NCBI GenBank assembly: GCA_011374735.1 | Contig: DRPD01000094.1 | Location: 1 to 10,273 of the forward strand | Direction of reading: 5' to 3' | Origin: Thermopetrobacter sp. | GTDB lineage: Bacteria > Pseudomonadota > Alphaproteobacteria > Rhizobiales > Aestuariivirgaceae | DNA: 10,273 nt | Shown here: positions 1-6,005 of the stretch, in pieces | Layout of the letters: each line of letters begins with the position of its first letter | Position numbering within the stretch: the first letter of the stretch is position 1 | Made by a program: the position numbers and the translations under genes | The notes under the pieces: generated by a model | Databases searched by the model: none | Told to the model about the DNA's origin: nothing | The model's input: the letters and a program-made list of their open reading frames with translations, nothing else

Positions 1-281
1 ACAACATGAGCGACCTCTACGCCCTGTTCGTCGGCCATCTGGCCGACCGCATCCGCGCCGGCGACCATGCCTTCTCCCGCCCGTTCGCCGATGTCGGCCA
101 CCTGCGGCGCATCGACGTGGCGCGCATGCAACGCGCGCTGGTGCGCGCCGGCCACGATGTGGGCGGCGTCGATGGCCTGCCCGGCTACAAGACCCGCCGC
201 GCCATTGGCCGCTGGCAGCGATCGCACGGACTGAAGCCCACCTGTTTCCCCACCCGCGCCCTGAAGGCCGTGTTGCGCTGA
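1..281 (+). CDS. Lytic murein transglycosylase (MltB-like), C-terminal fragment
   Basis: Only the last ~92 codons lie in the window; the frame is open to the left edge, so the ATG at 6 is probably an internal Met rather than the start. The visible start, N-M-S-D-L-Y-A-L-F-V-G-H-L-A-D-R-I, matches the end of the catalytic domain of alphaproteobacterial MltB-type transglycosylases, where Asn-x-Ser-Asp-x-Tyr-Ala-Leu precedes a His-Leu-Ala-Asp-Arg helix. From about residue 36 a peptidoglycan-binding type 1 domain follows: M-Q-R-A-L-x-x-A-G-x-D-x-G-G-x-D-G, then T-R-R-A-I and W-Q-R-x-x-G-L. The family cleaves the glycan strand of peptidoglycan non-hydrolytically, giving 1,6-anhydromuramic ends, in the periplasm. 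The catalytic Glu and any signal peptide lie outside the window. The stop is TGA at 279-281. The family call rests on this tail only, but the combination of motifs is distinctive. Confidence 0.82.
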   Translation, partial: NMSDLYALFVGHLADRIRAGDHAFSRPFADVGHLRRIDVARMQRALVRAGHDVGGVDGLPGYKTRRAIGRWQRSHGLKPTCFPTRALKAVLR

Positions 282-320
282 AAAAAGGCCGCCGGACAGC
301 CACGATCCCGCCACGAAGGG

Positions 321-335
321 TTAGCCGCGTATTAA
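321..335 (+). promoter_or_regulatory. CtrA-like binding box upstream of eipA
   Basis: TTAG at 321-324, seven bases, then TTAA at 332-335. This matches 7 of 8 fixed positions of the alphaproteobacterial CtrA consensus TTAA-N7-TTAA with the right spacing. It lies about 95 bp upstream of the eipA start. In Brucella abortus, eipA is reported to be directly activated by CtrA, so the position is meaningful. Binding here is inferred from the motif and the orthology, and no clear -10 element was found downstream. Confidence 0.5.
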
Positions 336-372
336 TGATTTTCCGTCAATCTGAGCGGCGAACGTCACGATC

Positions 373-393
373 GGTTTCGCGAGGGCGCGAACC
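373..393 (+). other. Inverted repeat / possible hairpin in the eipA leader
   Basis: GGTTTCGCG at 373-381 faces CGCGAACC at 386-393. The arms pair as GGTT/AACC and CGCG/CGCG with one unpaired T and a 4-base loop. It sits 36 bp before the eipA ATG. It could be an RNA hairpin in the leader or a protein site. No T-run follows, so it is not a standard terminator for the upstream gene. Confidence 0.4.
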
Positions 394-429
394 GCGAAAA
401 GCTGTTTCCGCACCAGAGAGGCCTGTGAA

Positions 430-1059
430 ATGAGTAGAAAGAAGCATGTGGCGACCGCCATCGCCGGGCTGATATTCGGTGCCGCCACCGTCATCCTGGC
501 GGCCGGGCAGCCGGCCCAGGCCGGCCCGCGCATCTCCCCGGCCCGCGCGCCGGCCCCGCAACACGCCCCCCAACGTGGCGGCTATTCCAGCAACGAGATC
601 ATCGACGCCGGCCACCGCTTCTTCGGCACCACCACCAAGGGCCTGGCCCGCGCCGTGGAATCGGTGTTCCGCAAGAAGGGCCGCCCCACCGGCTACATCA
701 TCGGCGAGGAGGCCTCCGGCGCCTTCATCGGTGGCGTGCGCTACGGCGAGGGCGTGCTGTATCTGAAGACGGGCGGGCGCCGCAAGGTGTTCTGGCAGGG
801 CCCGACCATCGGTCTCGATGCCGGCGGCAATGGCGCCAAGGTGCTGATGCTGGTCTACAATATCGACCTTCCACGTCAGATCTTCAGCCGCTTTTTCGGC
901 GTTTCCGGCTCCGCCTACATCGTGGGTGGTCTGGGCGTGAGCTATCACGACAACGCCCGGCTCACCGTCGTGCCCATTCGCTCCGGCATCGGCGCCCGGC
1001 TGGGCGCCAGCGTCGGCTATCTGAAGATGACCGCGCGCCCGACCTGGAATCCCTTCTGA
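430..1059 (+). CDS. eipA: EipA / DUF1134 periplasmic envelope-integrity protein
   Basis: A 209-residue protein. It has a basic N-terminus (M-S-R-K-K-H), a hydrophobic stretch at about 8-25, and an A-Q-A site giving likely signal-peptidase I cleavage after residue 31. A Pro/Ala-rich linker runs to about 50. The DUF1134 domain fills about 55-207, with G-Y-I-I-G-E-E-A-S-G-A, R-Y-G-E-G, W-Q-G-P-x-I-G-x-D-x-G-G-N-G and G-G-x-G-V-S-Y among its conserved stretches. In Brucella abortus the family member EipA is a soluble periplasmic eight-stranded beta-barrel. It is needed for resistance to envelope stress and is synthetically lethal with loss of LPS O-polysaccharide synthesis; its biochemical role is not known. 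The ATG at 430 follows a GAGAG purine run at 416-420. The gene stands alone between two gaps, after a CtrA-like box and a hairpin. Nothing in it looks damaged. Confidence 0.9.
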   Translation: MSRKKHVATAIAGLIFGAATVILAAGQPAQAGPRISPARAPAPQHAPQRGGYSSNEIIDAGHRFFGTTTKGLARAVESVFRKKGRPTGYIIGEEASGAFIGGVRYGEGVLYLKTGGRRKVFWQGPTIGLDAGGNGAKVLMLVYNIDLPRQIFSRFFGVSGSAYIVGGLGVSYHDNARLTVVPIRSGIGARLGASVGYLKMTARPTWNPF

Positions 1060-1082
1060 TCGCGGTCCGCGCCCGCGCCACC

Positions 1083-1103
1083 TTTCGCGAAAACGGTTAA
1101 CCG
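1083..1103. repeat. Two abutting perfect 10-bp palindromes
   Basis: TTTCGCGAAA at 1083-1092 and CGGTTAACCG at 1094-1103 are each perfect palindromes, separated by a single A. They start 24 bp after the eipA stop and lie about 190 bp before the next start. Each resembles a dimeric repressor site more than a terminator, as there is no loop and no T-run. The second contains TTAACC, the half-site of a CtrA box, but no partner half lies 7 bases away. Function unknown. Confidence 0.45.
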
Positions 1104-1127
1104 CCCCGATCCTGGGAAACTTTCAGT

Positions 1128-1151
1128 CACTTCGCCACCACGCGCGAAGTG
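1128..1151 (+). other. 8-bp stem-loop downstream of eipA
   Basis: CACTTCGC at 1128-1135 pairs perfectly with GCGAAGTG at 1144-1151 across an 8-base loop. It could end or stabilise the eipA transcript. There is no T-tract after it (GCTCGATTG follows), so an intrinsic terminator is not well supported. Confidence 0.4.
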
Positions 1152-1292
1152 GCTCGATTGTTGCTGCGCGCCCGCAAGACGTCCCTTTTTCGATCGCGGG
1201 GGATTGCATTTTGACGCCGGGTGCAGTTCCATATCGTTGGTGGGGATGGCTGACGGGGCGGATCTTGCGGACAGGATGGGAGGCGTAGGGGT

Positions 1293-2540
1293 ATGTCGTA
1301 TACGGAGCTGGGGCTGGTTGCCATTGTGGTGTTGACGGCGAGTGTCCTGATTTTCCTGCTGATCCACCATTTCGGCGCGCATTTCTCCCGAACCATGAAA
1401 AGGCGACGACAGGAAAAGGCCCGTCCGGAAACCCTCGCCACCTTGCGCGCCGAGCGCGACAGATTGAAGGCGGAATACGCCATGGTGGTGCGCAAGCTGG
1501 AAACCTGCGCCACCAACCTCAAGGAGCATTTCGTCGCCCAGGAGACGGAGCTGGCCCGCGCCTCCAACCGCATCGGCGAGCTGGAAAAGGAACTGCGCCA
1601 GACGCGCCGCGCGCTGCAATCGCGCGAACGTTCCAATGCCGGCCTGCAGGCCAGGAACGGCGAGCTGAAGGAAAAGCTGGACACCCATGTCCGCCAGCTG
1701 CGCGACGAGCGCAAGAAGAGCCGCATGCAGGAAGCGGCGCTGGTGCGGCTGGAGGCGGAGCGCGACAGCGCCCGCGAGGAAACCCAGCGCCTCAACGAGG
1801 CCCTGCGCGAGCACAAGAAGGAGCTGGCCGAGGTGGAAGGCCGGCTGGGCGCGGCCCAGGCCGAAATCGCCGCCCTGAAAAAGGCCGTCGGCGAGCGCGA
1901 CGCGGAGATCGTCGCGCTGAAGAAGGAGATCGACCGCTACGAGGCGGCCATCGCCAGCCTGCAGGATCAGATCCAGAAGGAGCAGGCCACGGCGCGCGAG
2001 AAGGCCTTGCGGGTGGCCACGCTGCGCGAGAAGATCGCCGATCTGGAAAAGACGCGCAAATCCCTTAAGGCCAGGGCGGCGGCGGAAAAACGGGCAAAGG
2101 AGAAGGCGCAAGGCGAGCTCAGGCTGCGCCAGAAGGAGTTGGCCATCGTGCAGAAGGAATTCGCCCGCTTCCGCAAGGCGATGATGGACGAAGGCATCGG
2201 CGTGGACAGGCTGATGACGCGCATCCAGTCGCTGCAGGAGCTGGTCGAGGGCGCTTCCGCCAAACGTGGCAAGGCCACCGGCCGGCGGCGCAAGCCCCCG
2301 GCCGGGGCCAATGGCGCCAATGGCAAGCGGCGGGCCAATGGAAATGGCGCCCCCAAGGCCGCGCAGGAGGCCGATCCGTTGCGCAACATCAGCCAGATCG
2401 ACGATCTGCTGCGCAAGCTGGAGGAAGCCCGCAAGACCCGTGAGGAGATGCTGAACAAGGCGGCCAGCCTGCTGGAGGCGCCACACGGGCCATCAGGCGG
2501 CAATGGCGCCCGGCCGCCGGCGGGGCAGCGCCGGAATTGA
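1293..2540 (+). CDS. Membrane-anchored long coiled-coil protein, function unknown
   Basis: A 415-residue protein not assigned to a named family. Residues about 6-24 form one hydrophobic helix followed by a basic stretch (K-R-R-R-Q-E-K at 36-42), which predicts an N-terminal anchor with the rest in the cytoplasm. Residues about 45-320 are almost pure Glu/Lys/Arg/Ala/Leu heptads with no Pro, a long continuous coiled coil. It ends near a conserved-looking segment, F-R-K-A-M-M-D-E-G-I-G-V-D-R-L. A basic Gly/Asn/Ala/Pro linker spans 321-358, and a short amphipathic helix at about 362-395 precedes a Gly/Pro/Arg tail. The start follows GGGAGG at 1278-1283, nine bases before the ATG. Similar architecture occurs in scaffolds, chemoreceptor-like and polar-organiser proteins, but homology by coiled coil is not informative, so no function is given. 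The gene is transcribed alone and converges on the minus-strand unit with 7 bp between stops. Confidence 0.8.
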   Translation: MSYTELGLVAIVVLTASVLIFLLIHHFGAHFSRTMKRRRQEKARPETLATLRAERDRLKAEYAMVVRKLETCATNLKEHFVAQETELARASNRIGELEKELRQTRRALQSRERSNAGLQARNGELKEKLDTHVRQLRDERKKSRMQEAALVRLEAERDSAREETQRLNEALREHKKELAEVEGRLGAAQAEIAALKKAVGERDAEIVALKKEIDRYEAAIASLQDQIQKEQATAREKALRVATLREKIADLEKTRKSLKARAAAEKRAKEKAQGELRLRQKELAIVQKEFARFRKAMMDEGIGVDRLMTRIQSLQELVEGASAKRGKATGRRRKPPAGANGANGKRRANGNGAPKAAQEADPLRNISQIDDLLRKLEEARKTREEMLNKAASLLEAPHGPSGGNGARPPAGQRRN

Positions 2541-2547
2541 GGCGTCG

Positions 2548-3693
2548 TCACTTCGCGCGCTTCAGCATCCAGTATTGGGCCGCCACCATCAGGATGATGA
2601 ACAGCACGGTGAAGCCGTAGAACCACACATACGGCATGTAGGGCTCGCGCAGCTCCGCCAGCTCCATTTCCGTGACCACCGCCCAGCGCACGCCCAGGAA
2701 CGTCATCGGCAGGGCGATGACCCGGGTTCTGGCGCCGCTCGCGCTCACCCCGGTGGTCGTCACTTCCTGGCCGGCCAGCGCCTTCTTCACCGCCGCCGTC
2801 TCCACCTTGCGCTTCAGCAGCGTCGGTTGCTTGCTCAGCCGCGAATTGTTGCGCATCAGGAAATCCGGCCCCACCGCATAGGTTTCGCCGCTGTCGCCCA
2901 GCCCGGCGCTGTATTGCATCAGCTGATCCAGCTTCTTCACCGGCAGCTGAATGGCATAGACCCCGACCTTGCGATCCGACTCATCGAAGATGGGCGCCGC
3001 GAAGAACGCCGCCGGCGCGCCGTTGCTCGGCGCGTAGGGCCTGAAGTCCTCGAACACCACCTTGTTCTTGCCGCTCAACGCCATCGCCCGGCGAAACGCC
3101 CGCCCCAGGCCGCTGTCCGCATAAGCGCCGCCGCCGGTGGCGAAATGGCGCCCGAAATCATCCTCCTTGGCCACCGAGAAGGCCAGATCGCCCGCCGGCG
3201 TGAAGAAGAAGATGTCGTAATAGCCATGATGGGCCATGAAGTTGCGCATCTCGCCGATCACCAGCGCGTGCAGGTCGTTGTAGTCGAAGAACGCGTCGCC
3301 CGGCTCCTTCATCTTCTTGTCGTCGCCCTTGCGCAGTTTGGCGTCGATGAAGCGGTGCCGCATGCCGGAGCGTTCCGCCGGCGTCATCTTCTTCCAGTGG
3401 GTGATGAACTCCACCGCGACCTTGCGCATCTTCCCGTTGTTGGCCCACAGCGCCGTTTCCCGGGCATGGGAGTTGAGAAACCGTTTCAGGGCCGAACGGC
3501 GCAATTCGGTGATGGTGTGCAGGCGCAACGTGGCGGCGCGCTCCTCGGCCCGCCAGATGCCGTAGAAATAGACCGAAGCGCCGGCGATGGCGGCGATCGC
3601 CAGCCCCACCAGCCCCAGCCGCAGCAGGCGGTTGAAGCGCTTCGCCTTGCGCGCCTTCTCGCCGGTGTCGAAGATGATCGGCTTGCGGCTCAT
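2548..3693 (-). CDS. Membrane-anchored Cache-domain sensor lacking an output domain
   Basis: A 381-residue protein with one membrane helix at about 25-45, a periplasmic region of about 46-353, a second helix at about 354-375, and only six residues after it. The periplasmic part resembles the double Cache domain of chemoreceptors: Y-Y-D-I-F-F-F-T-P-A-G-D-L (158-170), K-E-D-D-F-G (176-181), Y-A-D-S-G-L-G-R-A-F (191-200), A-A-P-I-F-D, then a membrane-distal to proximal change with L-G-D-S-G-E-T-Y (265-272) and a final L-G-V-R-W-A-V-V-T-E-M (333-343). Such domains bind small ligands and usually feed HAMP, methyl-accepting, kinase or GGDEF modules; none is present. TGA ends the frame normally at 2548-2550, so this looks like a complete short protein rather than a break. 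GAGGAG lies 7 bases before the ATG and overlaps the stop of the upstream TAXI gene 10 bp away, so the two are almost certainly co-translated. Its ligand and partner are unknown. Confidence 0.8.
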   Translation of the reverse strand: MSRKPIIFDTGEKARKAKRFNRLLRLGLVGLAIAAIAGASVYFYGIWRAEERAATLRLHTITELRRSALKRFLNSHARETALWANNGKMRKVAVEFITHWKKMTPAERSGMRHRFIDAKLRKGDDKKMKEPGDAFFDYNDLHALVIGEMRNFMAHHGYYDIFFFTPAGDLAFSVAKEDDFGRHFATGGGAYADSGLGRAFRRAMALSGKNKVVFEDFRPYAPSNGAPAAFFAAPIFDESDRKVGVYAIQLPVKKLDQLMQYSAGLGDSGETYAVGPDFLMRNNSRLSKQPTLLKRKVETAAVKKALAGQEVTTTGVSASGARTRVIALPMTFLGVRWAVVTEMELAELREPYMPYVWFYGFTVLFIILMVAAQYWMLKRAK

Positions 3694-3703
3694 GGACGTC
3701 TCC

Positions 3704-5005
3704 TCATGGGCGCCTCCCGGCCGGCCGGGCGCGCCCCCGGCCGGTTTTCTCGCGCACCGCGTCGATGATGGCGTCGTTCAGCTCGTCCCAGGCGAAGGAC
3801 AGGAACTCGAAACCCTCCGAACTGATGTAGCCGTCTTCGGAATCCTTCAGCACCCGCGCGAAGATCTCCATCATCTTGTCGCGATACGCCTCCTCCTTCG
3901 GGTCGTCGTCGGTCACCGCCTGATTGTAGATGGCGATCAGCTCGCGGTTGTAGGCGTCCACCCGCGCCTTCTGGGTGCGGTTGTTGAATTGCAGCAGCAG
4001 CGACACCGCGCCGGCCAGCAGCGTCAGATAGAAGGCGAACACCTCCGCGTTTTCCTGCAGGAAGGAGGGCTTGTCGCGTTCGTAATAGCGCCTCGCCCCT
4101 TCATGCAGCGGCAGCGGATAGCGCGACAGATCGGCGGGTTCGGCGATGAATCCGGCCAGCGGCGTGCGCTCCGCCAGCTCGCGGCGGTATTCATAGATCA
4201 GCCGCGTCAGGCGCTCGATCAAGGCCGGCGCCACGTGCGACGAGGACACCAGCAGCCGCTGCACCACCGGCACCGGCAGATCCTTTTCCGGCACCGGCGG
4301 CGCGCCGCGATAGGAGCCGGCCGGCAGCAACCCTTCGCTGAGCGCCGGCCGGATCAGCCTCAGCGCCTTGGTCTGTTCGATCGGCAGCAGCTTCACGTCG
4401 CTGGCGTGGATGATGCTCTTCAGCGCCTGATTGCCTGGCGCGCGCACCCGGAACAGAGCGTCCACCCCGCCTTTCAGCATCGCCCAGTCCGCCGCCTTGG
4501 CCGACATCGAGATCAGCTTCATGTCACGCGGCAGCAGCCCGTAATGACGGGTCAGGAACAGAAACGAGCGGTATTGACCGCTCGACTTGCCGGGCAGGGC
4601 GATGGTCTTGCCGCGCAGATCGGCCACCGAATTGATGCCCGCGTCGGCCCGCACCAGCAGCTGGAAGGCGTCCGGATAAAGCGCCGTGATCAGCCGCACG
4701 CTGGCAGGGGTGCGGCTGTCCGCCTGGATCGTCGCCAGTTGCAGAAGCTGCTGTTGCAGCATCCGGTTGTTCTGCCCCGAACCGCCGGTTTCCGCGACGA
4801 TGATCTTCAGTTTGGGGTCGTATTTCTCCGCCAGCCGGGCGATGGCGGCGGCCATGGTGAAGGCCTCGCTGCCGCGCGCCCCGCCGCCCAGCACCAGCAC
4901 ATGGGTCTTTTGCGAATCCAGATAGTTCAGCCCCGCCACGGCGGCGAAGAAGCCCACCGTCAGCATGATGATGGTGATCAGGATGTGGCGGATGTTTGCC
5001 CCCAT
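3704..5005 (-). CDS. TAXI-family solute-binding protein, bitopically membrane-anchored
   Basis: Read from the ATG at 5005 (433 residues). A longer frame reaches 5182, but its extra 59 residues are Pro/Arg-rich, lack a membrane signal and overlap the start of the divergent ABC gene. The chosen start puts a membrane helix at residues about 7-27 and has GGAAAAGGG just upstream. The domain at about 34-320 shows TAXI (TRAP-associated extracytoplasmic) features: V-L-G-G-G-A-R-G-S-E-A near the N-terminus, V-R-A-D-A-G-I-N-S-V-A-D-L-R-G-K at 118-133 and L-P-G-K-S-S-G-Q-Y at 137-145. A second helix at about 323-340 is followed by a charged tail of about 93 residues. Classical TAXI proteins are soluble, about 320 residues, and serve TRAP transporters; no TRAP permease gene is visible. 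The stop overlaps the Shine-Dalgarno of the Cache gene, so the two form one operon. The ligand is unknown. Confidence 0.85.
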   Translation of the reverse strand: MGANIRHILITIIMLTVGFFAAVAGLNYLDSQKTHVLVLGGGARGSEAFTMAAAIARLAEKYDPKLKIIVAETGGSGQNNRMLQQQLLQLATIQADSRTPASVRLITALYPDAFQLLVRADAGINSVADLRGKTIALPGKSSGQYRSFLFLTRHYGLLPRDMKLISMSAKAADWAMLKGGVDALFRVRAPGNQALKSIIHASDVKLLPIEQTKALRLIRPALSEGLLPAGSYRGAPPVPEKDLPVPVVQRLLVSSSHVAPALIERLTRLIYEYRRELAERTPLAGFIAEPADLSRYPLPLHEGARRYYERDKPSFLQENAEVFAFYLTLLAGAVSLLLQFNNRTQKARVDAYNRELIAIYNQAVTDDDPKEEAYRDKMMEIFARVLKDSEDGYISSEGFEFLSFAWDELNDAIIDAVREKTGRGRARPAGRRP

Positions 5006-5168
5006 CGCCCTTTTCCGCTCTGGCCCCGTTATCCCGGGCGTCGTTTTAGCCGCAAGCGGTGGGTCGGGGCAAGAGAAGGCCGCTTGCGCCGCCCTCTTGC
5101 ATGTGACATCCTTGCCGTCCGTATCCCGTGCGGCGCGCAGCCCCCGATAACGGCCCGGAACGACAGCC
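5006..5168. promoter_or_regulatory. Divergent promoter region with interlocking inverted repeats
   Basis: This 163-bp gap separates the starts of the minus-strand TAXI gene and the plus-strand ABC ATPase, so it must hold promoters for both. Two inverted repeats cross each other: CGCAAGCGG (5051-5059) with CCGCTTGCG (5080-5088), and GCAAGAG (5069-5075) with CTCTTGC (5094-5100). The 5' arm of the second lies in the loop of the first and its 3' arm lies beyond, which is pseudoknot geometry if transcribed. TTGCAT (5098-5103) with GTATCC (5120-5125) is a weak candidate promoter for the ABC gene. No known riboswitch consensus is recognised. Confidence 0.45.
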
Positions 5169-6005
5169 ATGAGCCGCATCATCCGCTTTCCGCATCAACA
5201 AGCGGCGGGCGCAAGGCCCGGCGCCGAGGCCCCGCCGCCGGTCAAGCGGCTGCGCGCCGACGGCCGCCCGGCGAGGAACCGCAACACCATCCTGCCGCTG
5301 ACCGTGCAGGGGCTGACCTACGAGGTGCCGGGCAAGCGGTTGATCGACGAGGTGACGTTCACCATCCGCCCCCATCACCGCACCGTCATCCTGGGCCACA
5401 ACGGCGCCGGCAAGAGCCTGCTGTTGCGCCTCTGCCACGGGCTGCTCAAGCCCACCGCCGGGCGCATCGTCTGGCGCGGGCCGGACGGCGCCGACGCGCA
5501 CCGCCGCCGGCTGGCCCAGGCCATGGTCTTCCAGCGCCCGCTGCTGTTGCGCCGCTCCGTGCGCGACAATCTGATGCATGTCTTAAGAGCGCGCCGCACC
5601 CCCGCCGCCGAGGCCCGCCAGCGCATCGCGCGGGTGCTGAAGCGGGTGCGATTGGATCATCTGGCCGGCCGCCCGGCCCGCGCCTTGTCCGGCGGCGAAC
5701 AGCAGAAGCTGGCCCTGGCCCGCGCCTGGCTGCTGAAGCCCGCGGTGCTGTTTCTCGACGAGCCGACCGCCTCGCTCGACCCGGCCTCGACGCTGGAGGT
5801 GGAGGGGATCATGAACGCCCTGCACGAGGCCTCCACCACCATCGTCTTCGCCACCCACGATCTGGCCCAGGCCCGGCGGTTGGCCGACGAGGTGCTGTTC
5901 CTGCACGGCGGCCGTCTGCTGGAAAACGGCCCCGCCGCCGCCTTCTTCCGCCGCCCGGCGACCGCCGAGGCCCGCGCCTATTTGAGCGGCGAGCTGCTGC
6001 CGTGA
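5169..6005 (+). CDS. ABC transporter ATP-binding protein, tungstate/molybdate-type (TupC-like)
   Basis: A 278-residue ATPase with all catalytic motifs: Walker A G-H-N-G-A-G-K-S at 76-83, Q-loop Gln at 122 (V-F-Q-R-P), signature L-S-G-G-E-Q-Q-K at 173-180, Walker B V-L-F-L-D-E-P at 193-199, D-loop S-L-D, and the switch His at 230 (A-T-H-D). It would drive uptake across the inner membrane with a permease pair not seen here. The sequence style (short domain, L-T-V-Q-G-L-T-Y-E-V-P-G-K-R-L) is like TupC-type oxyanion ATPases, and its 4-base overlap with mobA supports tungstate or molybdate, but substrate is inference. About 42 residues before the ATPase core are Arg/Pro/Ala-rich and unusual for the family; no better in-frame start was found and GGAA at 5157-5160 fits the ATG at 5169. 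No binding protein or permease gene adjoins it, so those must lie elsewhere, unless the divergent TAXI protein serves in that role, which would be unprecedented. Confidence 0.85.
   Translation: MSRIIRFPHQQAAGARPGAEAPPPVKRLRADGRPARNRNTILPLTVQGLTYEVPGKRLIDEVTFTIRPHHRTVILGHNGAGKSLLLRLCHGLLKPTAGRIVWRGPDGADAHRRRLAQAMVFQRPLLLRRSVRDNLMHVLRARRTPAAEARQRIARVLKRVRLDHLAGRPARALSGGEQQKLALARAWLLKPAVLFLDEPTASLDPASTLEVEGIMNALHEASTTIVFATHDLAQARRLADEVLFLHGGRLLENGPAAAFFRRPATAEARAYLSGELLP

Larger units (their letters stand above)
1060..1292. other. 233-bp intergenic region with palindromes
   Basis: No convincing gene is seen. The gap holds a pair of adjacent palindromes (1083-1103) and a stem-loop (1128-1151), listed separately. 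A TTGACG at 1211-1216 could be a -35 hexamer for the coiled-coil gene, but no -10 sits at normal spacing, so no promoter is called. A short frame from the ATG at 1246 ends after about 30 codons and has no support. Confidence 0.5.

Noticed and set aside
1128..1151. Intrinsic terminator after eipA
   Set aside because: The stem is good but no T-run follows on either strand.
1246..1335. Small open frame starting ATG 1246 upstream of the coiled-coil gene
   Set aside because: About 29 codons, no recognisable product, and it overlaps the better supported start at 1293.
1017..2486. A 489-codon minus-strand frame opposite the coiled-coil gene
   Set aside because: Leu/Gln/Gly-rich translation is the complement of Glu/Lys/Ala heptad codons; no start-site or family support.
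2503..3768. A 421-codon plus-strand frame opposite the Cache gene
   Set aside because: Arg/His/Gln-rich shadow; the minus strand has the coherent sensor domain, membrane helices and Shine-Dalgarno.
5006..5182. Upstream extension of the TAXI gene to an ATG at 5182
   Set aside because: It would place 59 Pro/Arg-rich residues before the membrane anchor and overlap the divergent ABC start; the ATG at 5005 has a purine-rich site and puts the anchor at the N-terminus.
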